From contig JAHEFE010000018.1 in assembly GCA_024640365.1 (NCBI GenBank), positions 1 through 52,717 of the forward strand: a DNA stretch of 52,717 bases, in the 5' to 3' direction. This DNA comes from Woeseiaceae bacterium (GTDB lineage: Bacteria > Pseudomonadota > Gammaproteobacteria > Steroidobacterales > Woeseiaceae). A model generated the notes under the pieces. The model worked only from the letters and a program-made list of their open reading frames with translations. It had not been told where the DNA came from and did not search any database. Every line of letters begins with the position of its first letter. The first letter of the stretch is position 1. Shown here one piece after another: positions 42,414 to 51,202 of this stretch. Both the position numbers and the translations under genes were made by a program.

Positions 42414-44249
42414 TTACAGCCCGTATAACATCGGCAAAACGATCGAAAACCCGAGCCACATGATTATCGTAAGCGGTATACCTACACGCATGAAATCACT
42501 GAACTTGTAACCACCGGCACTTAGTATCAGGAGGTTGGTCTGGTACCCGATGGGCGTGGCGAAACTCATGTTGGCACCAAAGAGAACCGCCAGCACAAAT
42601 GGTTCTGGCGAGGCGCCCAGCTGGTGCGCAATGGAGATTGCGATAGGCGTACCAATTACGGCGGCGGCGTTGTTGGAGACAACGTTCGTCAGCAACGTCA
42701 AAATCAGGATGAAGGCACTCAGGATTATTGGCACCGGCCAGCCACTGGTTATACTGACGAAGCCGCCAGCGAGATAATGCGCCATGCCGGTATCCATCAG
42801 GGCCGTGCCCAGCGCGATACTTGTAACGATAATGAGAATCACAGGTGTCGATAGCGCGCTTACCGAATCTTCCCAGCTCAAACAACCCAGCACGAGCAAT
42901 AGCCCGACACCAATCAAGGCACTAACCGATATCGGCAACAAACCAAGCGCCGCGGAAAACACAACGAAAGCCATCACGCCAAGCGCCCGCTTGGCATGAT
43001 GAGTCTGTGGCAGATCAGTAGTGCCATCGAGTACCAGCATTGTGCCAGCCGCTTTCAGCCGATCGATTGCCTCTCGCGTACCCTGTACTAACAAGACATC
43101 ACCGGCGCGCAGCCTGATAGACATCAATTCTTCTTTGACTTGTGAACTCGGCGCACGAGCCCGATGAATCGCCAGCGGCAACAGACCAAAACTGTTGCTG
43201 AACTGGGCTGCCGCAAGCGTCCTTAAATGCAACGGTGAGCCGCGTGTAACAACAACCTCTGCCAGCTGCTGACCCTCCGCTTTTAGCGGTGTTTCATCGT
43301 CCACCGGATGCAGGTCATCGGAGATATTGAACAAGGTCGTCCCGAGTTCGCGCTCGTAATGTTTGAGATTCTCTGGCGAGTCTTTAAGAAACAGCCGATC
43401 ACCCGGCTGCAAAACGATAGATGGCAATTTCGCCAAAAACAACGATTCACTGCGCTGAATCTTGTCGATTCGAATCTGGCCATTCGTTTTTGCAAGCACT
43501 TCCGAAAGCGTCTTGCCGGCTGCAAAACCACCTTCTTTAATCGATAGCTGCCCGCTGAATACTCGTGGTGACGTATCCGCCATCGGTGGCTGACGCAGCG
43601 GAATCAGGCGCGGCGCAACTATCCATAAAAACAGGATGCCGACACCACCAACAATGGCCACGGGCAAAACGAAATCAAACATGGTGAATCGCTCAACACC
43701 CAGGTCTGCGGAAATTCCAACAACCAACAAGTTGGTTGAGGTACCAATGGTTGTTGCCATGCCACCGATAATGGTCGCCAGACCCATTGGCAGCATCACG
43801 CCGGAAACCGGGAACTTGACCCGTAGCGACACCGCCACAAGCATGGGCATAAGAAGCACGACAATAGGCGTGTTGTTCATGAACGCACTGAGTATGGCGC
43901 CTGCGACCAGGGTCACCAGCAGAGCGAGCACAGGTCGCGCCGACCAGGCACGGCCGACAAGACTCGCCAGCGGATGCAAAGCACCGGTTGTCTCCAACGC
44001 CTTACCAACCATCATTAACGCACAAACAGCGATCAGCGCTTCGTTACCAAAGCCGGCGAAAAAATGACCCGGCCCAATCGGCACACCATCTTTTTCATAC
44101 GGAAAAATCTGAAACCCGGCAACCAGAATGATGAGAATTATGAAGCTGGACGTTTCCAGCGGAATGCGATCCCGGGTAAACAACGCCAACGCCACCACAG
44201 TGAGTAGCAGAACAGCAATTCCATGCGCATCCGGTGTAACAGGCAACAA
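42414..44249 (-). CDS. SLC13/DASS-type carrier with two TrkA-C (RCK_C) domains
   Basis: A 611-residue inner-membrane protein. Start is probably TTG with AGAGAG upstream. About five N-terminal helices include F-M-N-N-T-P-I-V-V-L-L-M-P and I-G-T-S-T-N-L-L, the transport signature. A cytoplasmic insert of about 200-380 carries two RCK_C domains (L-P-S-I-V-L-Q-P-G-D-R-L-F-L; M-S-I-R-L-R-A-G-D-V-L-L-V-Q-G). The C-terminal helix set repeats the motif (V-V-S-N-N-A-A-A-V; G-Y-Q-T-N-L-L-I). This architecture is common among anion carriers for sulfate or dicarboxylates; the substrate cannot be read. Confidence 0.9.
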   Translation of the reverse strand: MLPVTPDAHGIAVLLLTVVALALFTRDRIPLETSSFIILIILVAGFQIFPYEKDGVPIGPGHFFAGFGNEALIAVCALMMVGKALETTGALHPLASLVGRAWSARPVLALLVTLVAGAILSAFMNNTPIVVLLMPMLVAVSLRVKFPVSGVMLPMGLATIIGGMATTIGTSTNLLVVGISADLGVERFTMFDFVLPVAIVGGVGILFLWIVAPRLIPLRQPPMADTSPRVFSGQLSIKEGGFAAGKTLSEVLAKTNGQIRIDKIQRSESLFLAKLPSIVLQPGDRLFLKDSPENLKHYERELGTTLFNISDDLHPVDDETPLKAEGQQLAEVVVTRGSPLHLRTLAAAQFSNSFGLLPLAIHRARAPSSQVKEELMSIRLRAGDVLLVQGTREAIDRLKAAGTMLVLDGTTDLPQTHHAKRALGVMAFVVFSAALGLLPISVSALIGVGLLLVLGCLSWEDSVSALSTPVILIIVTSIALGTALMDTGMAHYLAGGFVSITSGWPVPIILSAFILILTLLTNVVSNNAAAVIGTPIAISIAHQLGASPEPFVLAVLFGANMSFATPIGYQTNLLILSAGGYKFSDFMRVGIPLTIIMWLGFSIVLPMLYGL

Positions 44250-44372
44250 ATTTTTCTCTCTTGGGTTTTTTGTGAGTGAGTAGCTAACGGCAACTTCGAG
44301 CGTGCCGTTATTTTAGCGCAAGCGGGTTGGGAAACCTGACGGTATCGCAGATGATGGCATGCTGGCAATGCT

Positions 44373-45692
44373 TCAGCGGTGACGGTTGGCATGCAAAACC
44401 GCCGCCGCCCGGCGGTGAAAGGTACAGAAATCATCAGCACCACCCGCACACTGCGGCGGATCCGCAAATGCCACAGCCTGTGCATGGCGCAAAACTGGCA
44501 GCAAGTCCGCGCACTCTCGATAATTCGATTTCGGGGTCGCGAGTAGGGTATATGGCGATATGACCAATATATTGCGGTGCCTGACCGCCGCATTTTGAAC
44601 AGCTTGGCGCCAACGGCGCCTCCAGGTGTCGCGTTGCTGGCTATCGCGCCAGGCACCGGAGGGGTCATTTGCGGTCAATGCCGGTAGTGCCCCACGTTCA
44701 AGCGCTAACCTTCGGGTCTCGCGATACAGAAGTTCGGCAATTCTGGCGATATCTCGATCAAGCGCGCGTAAAGCCGCAAGATCACTGGGTCGTTGACCTC
44801 TAAACTGCACCAGCTTGCCTAGCCCCGTGAGCTGAATCGCCAGGCGTCTATTTAACCAGGCATCATTGCGTTGCGCCGCAAATGGCCAGCTGAGCTGGTC
44901 GAATAATTGGTCGGCGGTTTCCAGCACGATTTGCAGCGCACCGCTCAGGCGAGGCCAATCGAGATCCCCGCCATCGCGAGCAAATTGCATTAAGTCGAGT
45001 CGAATCGGTAGCCAGGCACTGCCCGTTGGAACGCACAGAGCCTGATCGGGCAATACAACCGTCGCGCTTTCATCACCCAGCAAATCGCACAGCGCGCGCA
45101 CTTCTCGACCATAAACTGGCCAGGCGACTGGCGCCGCGTTGCAACTGCTATACAGAACGTCCCAGATACCTTCGAGCCGACCGGCAGAGTCACGAATCAT
45201 TTGTTCATCAACAACCACATAGCGCGCGCCACCTCCGAACGTCGTGGTCGCCTCAAGCAAGCCCCCCAAAGCGACCTCCGCTGCGGGAACGCTCAGGCCC
45301 GGCATCGCATAGCTAACTCCGTCAACACCAAGCGCACAGACAAGGGATTCACAAAACTCTCTCAGCATCTCCGCCGATTGCTTGCGCCGCCGCAATTTCG
45401 AAAGATTCAAAGTAACCGGGACCCCGTCTTGCAACAGCGGCAAGAGCGAGTTGGCGAGGCGCGTCATTAATAGTGGCAAACCCAAAGTATCGGCCACCGG
45501 AACCTTGACGCTGACACCACCTGCTGTAAGTCGCGGCCCGACTCCAAATAAGGTGCATTCCGCACCGTTTCCGCGCAGACGAGCCAGCAGCGAATCCATC
45601 GCCGCATCATCAACAGGTGCAGTCGCTGTACGAGCAGCATCTGGCAACTCATTTGCAGCGACATCGCTGTTACTGAAAACCGCTTTCACCAT
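44373..45692 (-). CDS. Ribonucleotide-reductase-like protein of unknown function
   Basis: A 439-residue protein; the ATG at 45692 follows GGAAGGA, and the longer frame upstream has no ribosome site. I do not recognise a named family. The second half resembles the barrel of ribonucleotide reductase large subunits: I-R-L-D-L-M-Q-F-A ... D-W-x-x-L, an L-N-R-R-L-A-I-Q-L-T-G-L-G-K-L segment (compare R-R-x-G-L-G-V-x-G-L-A), L-A-L-E-R-G-A-L-P (compare L-A-x-E-x-G-A-F-P) and R-H-R-N-I-L-V-I-S-P-Y-T (compare R-N-x-x-L-T-x-I-A-P-T-G-T). The catalytic N-x-C-x-E motif, a cone domain and a C-terminal Cys pair are not seen, so a pseudoenzyme is likely. It is divergent from yajQ. Confidence 0.6.
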   Translation of the reverse strand: MVKAVFSNSDVAANELPDAARTATAPVDDAAMDSLLARLRGNGAECTLFGVGPRLTAGGVSVKVPVADTLGLPLLMTRLANSLLPLLQDGVPVTLNLSKLRRRKQSAEMLREFCESLVCALGVDGVSYAMPGLSVPAAEVALGGLLEATTTFGGGARYVVVDEQMIRDSAGRLEGIWDVLYSSCNAAPVAWPVYGREVRALCDLLGDESATVVLPDQALCVPTGSAWLPIRLDLMQFARDGGDLDWPRLSGALQIVLETADQLFDQLSWPFAAQRNDAWLNRRLAIQLTGLGKLVQFRGQRPSDLAALRALDRDIARIAELLYRETRRLALERGALPALTANDPSGAWRDSQQRDTWRRRWRQAVQNAAVRHRNILVISPYTLLATPKSNYRECADLLPVLRHAQAVAFADPPQCAGGADDFCTFHRRAAAVLHANRHR

Positions 45693-45937
45693 GTTCGGTC
45701 CTTCCCTGGACAAGCGAGCTATGCTGACACGAGCAAGGGCGGCAAACCTGCCCGCAATCTGCGTACTTTGAGCAATTTCATGAATGCCGGCCGCGGATTG
45801 GCGCCGTTTTAGTGATCGTTCCACTCCATGCAATATGGATAGTCAGCGTCAGTGCGTTACACTACCCTGCACAGGTGGCAAGAACCGTCCTGCAGCTCCT
45901 GCTGCCGACCAAATAATAAATTGCAAGGAATGTGACA

Positions 45938-46420
45938 ATGCCCTCCTTTGATGTTGTGAGTGAATTCGATGCACACGAAGTTAGCAATGCCCTGGACCAG
46001 GCGAACCGCGAAGTCTCCACGCGCTTTGACTTCAAGGGCACCGATTCAAAGTTTACGTTTGATGACCAGGTCATAACACTGACTAGTGAAACCGAATTCC
46101 AGCTATCACAAATGATGGACATCCTGCGCCAGAAACTTGCCAAGCGCGGAATCGATGTGGCGTGCATGAAAGAAGAGGAGCCGGAGCTTACGGGCAGAGA
46201 AGCGCGACAGAAAGTAATTTTGCAGAAAGGTATCGAGACGCTACTGGCAAAAAAATTAATCAAGCTCATCAAGGACAAAAAGCTCAAGGTTCAAACAGCA
46301 ATCCAGGGTGAAAAGCTGCGCGTCACCGGCAAGAAAAGGGATGACCTTCAGACAGTCATCGCGCTGCTGAAAGAATCAGATATCGAATTACCGCTACAGT
46401 ACGAAAACTTCCGCGACTAA
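45938..46420 (+). CDS. yajQ: YajQ-family nucleotide-binding protein
   Basis: A 160-residue protein beginning M-P-S-F-D-V-V-S-E, with D-F-K-G-T-D near residue 32, a central K-E-E-E-P-E-L and K-K-L-I-K-L-I-K, and D-I-E-L-P-L-Q-Y-E-N-F-R at the end. AAGGA lies before the ATG. Length and sequence match YajQ throughout. In Xanthomonas a YajQ protein binds cyclic-di-GMP and acts with a transcription regulator; nucleotide binding is a family trait, the ligand here is not shown. Confidence 0.96.
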   Translation: MPSFDVVSEFDAHEVSNALDQANREVSTRFDFKGTDSKFTFDDQVITLTSETEFQLSQMMDILRQKLAKRGIDVACMKEEEPELTGREARQKVILQKGIETLLAKKLIKLIKDKKLKVQTAIQGEKLRVTGKKRDDLQTVIALLKESDIELPLQYENFRD

Positions 46421-46442
46421 CACCCAATAAAGCGACCCTTTG

Positions 46443-49172
46443 ATGTCACCACAATTACGCCGCCAGGACATTATATTTCCTGAAAAGGATCATGCCCTGC
46501 GCACCGATGTCGGCACCCTTGGCTCGCTCGTTGGCGATCTCATTCGCGAACAAGGGGGAGAAGAGTTATTTGAGCTTGTCGAGAATTCGCGGTTGCGCGC
46601 TATCCGCCGCCGAGAAGGTAATGCAATTGAGGGGGAGGATCTTCATCAGCTGGTGTGTGGGCTCAAACCAGCGCTGGCGCGGGAGGTGACGCGCGCATTT
46701 TCAACGTATTTTCAAATGGTAAACACCGCGGAGAAAGTACATCGCATTCGCCGGCGTCGCGAATACCTGCAGGATTACGGCAGTTATCAGCCGGGCGGAT
46801 TTGAGGATACACTCATCAAGCTCAAGGCATCGGGCTTATCACTCGAAAGGCTTGAGGAGCTGCTTGATACGCTACACATAGAACCGGTATTCACCGCGCA
46901 TCCCACAGAACCAACTCGCCGCACCATCCTACGGAAAGAACAAAATATAGTTCGCCGTTTGGTAGACATGTTGAACCCAACCATGACTGCTCAGGAAACC
47001 ACTACCAGCCTCGAAAATATCAAGCTGGAAGTCACCACCGGTTGGCAAACCGATGAACACCCAAGCGAACAGATGCGGGTTTCCGATGAGCTCGAACATG
47101 TTCTGTTCTTTCTCACTGACGTTCTCTATCGTGTTATCCCGCCGCTTTACGAAGACATCGAAATGGCGGCAAAGCGAGTGTTTGGCGATGGAGCCGCAGA
47201 CCTGCAGATACCGACGCTGGTGCATTTCGCATCCTGGGTTGGCGGCGACATGGACGGCAATCCAAACGTCAATGCCAAAACCATTCGTGCGACTATGGCG
47301 CGCCAGCGCTCGTTGATTCTCGATCTTTATTACAATGAATGCGCCTCTCTATCGGCGAAGCTTAGCCAGGCTGAAGGTCGCATTGGTTTCGACTCTGCGA
47401 TATACGACAGAATTGCGGAATATCGCGGTGCTTTTCCAAATGCCTACCACGCAGTTCCAGTACGCCATCGCGATATGCCTTACAGGGTATTCCTGCGACT
47501 GATTCAACAACGCTTGCAGGCGACTTACGATGATGACGCATTCCCCTATGAGTCTGCGCGCGAGTTTGAGGCTGACATTCGAACAATTTATGCGAGCCTC
47601 GACAACCACAAAGGTCACAACGCCGGGCTGTTCGCCGTTAGCCGGTTACTGCGGCGCATAACTACTTTTGGATTCCACCTGGCAACCCTGGACATCCGGC
47701 AGGACGCGCTGGTGCATCGCAAAGTAATCGGTGAGGGCCTGGGCGATGACCAATGGCTTGAGCGCAGCCCGGAAGAGCGCGCCGCTCGTATTGGCCAGGC
47801 GATCGTTTCCAAAGAAGGCCCCATACCCGGCTACGGTACGCTCACTCGTAAGACACTTAGTGTCTTTCACTCCATCGCATTCTGTTACCGCAAGTATGGC
47901 AAGCGAGCTATCGGGCCGTTCATCGTAAGCATGACTCAAGGCGCCGACGATATTTTGTCGGTGCTACTACTCGCGCAGTGGGGTGAATTAGGCAACAAGA
48001 GAGGGGAAGTACCGTTAGACCTGACGCCTCTGTTGGAAACGGTTGGCGACCTGGAAAACGGCCCCGCTATTGTGCGCTCCCTGCTGGACAACGAAATTTA
48101 CCAACAGCACCTTGAGTCTCGCGGTAAACGACAGATCATCATGATCGGCTATTCGGACAGCAACAAAGACTCAGGCTTTACCTCGGCCCGCTGGGCTCTG
48201 CAAAACGCGCAAATCAAGCTGGCCGAACAACTCGCCAATGACAACATCATCCTGACTCTGTTCCACGGTCGCGGTGGCACAGCAAGTCGCGGTGGCGGCA
48301 AGACTCATGCCGCGGTTCTTGGCTCTCCGCCCGGCACCGTAAACGGACGGCTCCGGGTTACCGAGCAGGGGGAAATCATTAACGAAAAATTCGGTCTGCG
48401 CGGCATCGCTCTGCGTACGATTGAACAAATGGTTGGCGCGGTCGCCCTCGCAACCGCCCTGCCACGGCATCATGGCGGCGAGGAACCGGCATGGCACGAA
48501 ATGATGGACTACATGGCCAGCGCCAGCCGCAACGCCTATAGGAAGCTCGTTTACGAATCGCCGAACTTTTATAATTACTTCAGAACCGCAACGCCTATTG
48601 ATGTTATTGAGCGCATGCGTATTGGCTCGCGGCCATCGTCGCGCGGCAACCAGTCAAGCATCAATGACCTAAGGGCAATCCCGTGGGTGTTCGCCTGGAC
48701 GCAAAGCCGCTTCATGCTGCCCGGCTGGTACGGTCTCGGCTCTGGTCTGCAAGCGACGGTCGACAAGTTCGGCGAAGAACAATGCTTTGACATGATTAAT
48801 CAATGGTATTTCCTGCGCGCCCTGATTGGCGACGCGGAAATGGTCATTGCCAAAGCGGATATCGGTATCGCCGAAATGTACTCACGCCTTGCCGGCAACC
48901 TACACGAAGAGTTTTTTCCGTTGATCAAAGCGGAATTCGAAACCGCTTCAGCAATCATCATGAAAAGCCAGGGTCATCAATCGATCCTGGAAGGCGATAA
49001 TGTCCTGCAGCGCGCTATCATGATGCGCAACCCCTATATCGATCCAATGAGCCACATGCAGATAGACCTGCTGTCGCGATGGCGCGCGACCAATTGTCAG
49101 GATGACGAATTATTTGAGGCGTTACTGGCAAGCATCAACGGCATAGCCCAAGGGTTACAAAATACGGGCTAA
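46443..49172 (+). CDS. ppc: Phosphoenolpyruvate carboxylase
   Basis: A 909-residue cytosolic enzyme making oxaloacetate from PEP and bicarbonate. The catalytic His153 lies in F-T-A-H-P-T-E-P-T-R-R-T; later G-Y-S-D-S-N-K-D-S-G and the Arg-rich F-H-G-R-G-G-T-A-S-R-G-G-G are intact, as is the C-terminal M-R-N-P-Y-I-D-P and final N-T-G. Length is normal for bacterial PEPC. The ribosome site is weak. Its stop overlaps the stop of convergent ycgN. Confidence 0.98.
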   Translation: MSPQLRRQDIIFPEKDHALRTDVGTLGSLVGDLIREQGGEELFELVENSRLRAIRRREGNAIEGEDLHQLVCGLKPALAREVTRAFSTYFQMVNTAEKVHRIRRRREYLQDYGSYQPGGFEDTLIKLKASGLSLERLEELLDTLHIEPVFTAHPTEPTRRTILRKEQNIVRRLVDMLNPTMTAQETTTSLENIKLEVTTGWQTDEHPSEQMRVSDELEHVLFFLTDVLYRVIPPLYEDIEMAAKRVFGDGAADLQIPTLVHFASWVGGDMDGNPNVNAKTIRATMARQRSLILDLYYNECASLSAKLSQAEGRIGFDSAIYDRIAEYRGAFPNAYHAVPVRHRDMPYRVFLRLIQQRLQATYDDDAFPYESAREFEADIRTIYASLDNHKGHNAGLFAVSRLLRRITTFGFHLATLDIRQDALVHRKVIGEGLGDDQWLERSPEERAARIGQAIVSKEGPIPGYGTLTRKTLSVFHSIAFCYRKYGKRAIGPFIVSMTQGADDILSVLLLAQWGELGNKRGEVPLDLTPLLETVGDLENGPAIVRSLLDNEIYQQHLESRGKRQIIMIGYSDSNKDSGFTSARWALQNAQIKLAEQLANDNIILTLFHGRGGTASRGGGKTHAAVLGSPPGTVNGRLRVTEQGEIINEKFGLRGIALRTIEQMVGAVALATALPRHHGGEEPAWHEMMDYMASASRNAYRKLVYESPNFYNYFRTATPIDVIERMRIGSRPSSRGNQSSINDLRAIPWVFAWTQSRFMLPGWYGLGSGLQATVDKFGEEQCFDMINQWYFLRALIGDAEMVIAKADIGIAEMYSRLAGNLHEEFFPLIKAEFETASAIIMKSQGHQSILEGDNVLQRAIMMRNPYIDPMSHMQIDLLSRWRATNCQDDELFEALLASINGIAQGLQNTG

Positions 49173-49597
49173 CTAAATCGCGTCAACACGGTCCATTCGT
49201 CCGTTACCGTCTCGCTCGTCACTTTGTCACGAACTGAAATACCCGCCTTGTGTACAGACTCGGGATCACCGGTAAGCAACGGATGCCACTCCGGCAGGTC
49301 AAGATCTTCCGACAGGCGCCTATACGCACAGGTCATCGGCAACCAGCGAAACGCCTCTGGCTCGTCGGCTGAAAGCTGCAAACAATCCTTCACATACGCC
49401 ATACGTCGAGCATAGTTGGTACAACGACAGGTGCTGGTATCAAGCAGACGGCAAGCTATATCTGTAAAGAACAACTCTCCGCTATCTTCGTCTTCGACTT
49501 TTTTCAGGCAACATAAACCGCAACCATCGCAAAGAGATTCCCACTCCTTACGAGTCATTTCCTCAAGCGCCTTGGTTTCCCAAAATTTCTCAGTCAT
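49169..49597 (-). CDS. ycgN: YcgN-family cysteine-cluster protein
   Basis: A 142-residue protein with W-E-S-L-C-D-G-C-G-L-C-C-L-K-K, F-T-D-I-A-C-R-L-L-D and C-R-C-T-N-Y, then W-L-P-M-T-C-A-Y-R. The spaced cysteines match the UPF0260/YcgN family, thought to bind zinc or an Fe-S cluster. The function is unknown. It overlaps the end of ppc tail to tail by 4 bp. Confidence 0.95.
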   Translation of the reverse strand: MTEKFWETKALEEMTRKEWESLCDGCGLCCLKKVEDEDSGELFFTDIACRLLDTSTCRCTNYARRMAYVKDCLQLSADEPEAFRWLPMTCAYRRLSEDLDLPEWHPLLTGDPESVHKAGISVRDKVTSETVTDEWTVLTRFS

Positions 49598-49713
49598 AAA
49601 AAATAGTCGACCAGCGTCAGTCTTCCTGACATAGTTTGTTAAACAATATCACGACTGGGCTGATTACACAGTCCCGGTACTCTAACTGTCAAATACAAAT
49701 TAACGATAAAACT

Positions 49714-50673
49714 ATGAAAGCAGTATTTCTCGACTTTGCTTCAGTGGGCCCAAAAGACCTCAACACACTCAGCCTGACAAATGTGCTGCCCGATATTGAA
49801 ATTCGGGATGCTACCGCGGTTGAAGACGTGGTTGGGAAAATAGCTGACGCTGACATAGTGCTTACGAACAAAGTCAAACTGGACCGCAACGTATTGCAGT
49901 ACGCCGATCGACTAAAACTGATTGGTCTGACTGCAACTGGCACAGATAACGTAGACCTCGATTTTGCTCGCCAGCAGCGAATCGCCGTTTGTAATATTCG
50001 CGCCTACTGCACGGCATCAGTTGTCGAACACGTATTTGGCGCACTGCTGAACCTGGCACATTCGCTTCATCGCTATCAGCAAACGGTGCGTAACGGCAAC
50101 TGGTCAGAGGCTAACGAATTTTGCCTGCTTGATTATCCGGTGCGAGAACTGTCGGCGATGACCCTGGGCATCGTAGGCTATGGCGAGCTGGGGCGCGGTG
50201 TTGCCCGCATGGCGGAACAATTCGGCATGCGTGTACTGATTGCCAACAGTCATGCAGCAGGCACGGCCGATGAGAAAGAGCGCGTTTCTTTGGATGCGAT
50301 GCTACAACAAGCTGATGTCATATCACTGCACTGCCCACTGACATCCAGCACGCAGAACATGTTTGCGGCCCCCCAGTTCGCCGCCATGAAGCCGAACGCC
50401 ATTTTGATAAACACCGCACGCGGTGGTTTGGTGGACTCCGCGGCTTTGGTAGCCGCATTACGCGAAGGCAAGATTTCCGGCGCGGCCATTGATGTGTTGC
50501 GGCAGGAGCCTCCCGTCGATGGTGACCCCTTGCTTGACTATCAAGGGCACAACCTCTTGCTGACGCCACATGTCGCCTGGGCAACACGGGAGGCGCGCCA
50601 GCGCGCAATAGATGAACTGGCCAGTAACGTTGCTGCATTTATTGCCGGCGAGGTCCGCAACCGGGTTATCTAG
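49714..50673 (+). CDS. D-2-hydroxyacid dehydrogenase
   Basis: A 319-residue NAD(P)-dependent enzyme; the ATG at 49714 begins M-K-A-V-F-L-D, an earlier start would add a non-homologous extension. The nucleotide site is V-G-Y-G-E-L-G-R-G-V-A; the catalytic set is Arg236 (N-T-A-R-G-G-L-V-D), Glu265 (R-Q-E-P-P) and His286 (T-P-H-V-A-W-A). It resembles glycerate dehydrogenase/hydroxypyruvate reductase (HprA-type), with T-A-T-G-T-D-N-V-D. The substrate is not certain. Confidence 0.9.
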   Translation: MKAVFLDFASVGPKDLNTLSLTNVLPDIEIRDATAVEDVVGKIADADIVLTNKVKLDRNVLQYADRLKLIGLTATGTDNVDLDFARQQRIAVCNIRAYCTASVVEHVFGALLNLAHSLHRYQQTVRNGNWSEANEFCLLDYPVRELSAMTLGIVGYGELGRGVARMAEQFGMRVLIANSHAAGTADEKERVSLDAMLQQADVISLHCPLTSSTQNMFAAPQFAAMKPNAILINTARGGLVDSAALVAALREGKISGAAIDVLRQEPPVDGDPLLDYQGHNLLLTPHVAWATREARQRAIDELASNVAAFIAGEVRNRVI

Positions 50674-50762
50674 GGGCTATCGTCATATGTTGCAACACCG
50701 GAGCTGGATATTTTGGACTCATGGCGGCCACTGATGAATTTATCAGAGGCTCTCTGGATTAG

Positions 50763-51200
50763 TCAGGCCCCGATAATGTCGCGCGCCCAGCGCACAATAA
50801 GTCGCACTCGTGGCACAGCCAGATCATAGGCACCATCAAAATCTACCCAGCGATATTCGTTGTGCTCCGGATGGCCAAGGTCCTGTGAAATGCCCATCAC
50901 TATCTGGCTCTGTTCCGTTCGACCAAGATAATAGCGCGCAACTTTGCCGCGACTATATGGGCCGCTCTCAATATAGCGATCACCCCAGTCGAGCTGCAAA
51001 TCAGCGATGGAAGTTTCCTCTGCAACTTCACGATGAGCCGCCTGCAAAGGTGTCTCACCACTCTCGCGCATGCCCTTGGGGAAATCCCAGTGACTAAACG
51101 AGCGCAGCATAACCGCTTGCCAGCCCTTGCCACTTCGTCGCACGACGACGAATCCGCAGGACAGGATATCGGGCAGCACGCAATTGTCCGTGTCTGACAT
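50763..51200 (-). CDS. NUDIX hydrolase, diadenosine-tetraphosphatase-like
   Basis: A 145-residue protein with the NUDIX box G-M-R-E-S-G-E-T-P-L-Q-A-A-H-R-E-V-A-E-E-T-S, which keeps R-E-x2-E-E; the final Gly of the consensus is Ser. W-D-F-P-K-G before it and E-H-N-E-Y-R-W-V-D-F after it are typical of Ap4A-type hydrolases. It starts 2 bp after the stop of the upstream permease gene, so both share a transcript. Confidence 0.9.
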   Translation of the reverse strand: MSDTDNCVLPDILSCGFVVVRRSGKGWQAVMLRSFSHWDFPKGMRESGETPLQAAHREVAEETSIADLQLDWGDRYIESGPYSRGKVARYYLGRTEQSQIVMGISQDLGHPEHNEYRWVDFDGAYDLAVPRVRLIVRWARDIIGA

Positions 51201-51202
51201 AT

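Noticed and set aside
45862..46287. Minus-strand open frame across yajQ
   Set aside because: The plus strand encodes a full-length, well conserved YajQ; the opposite frame is a shadow.
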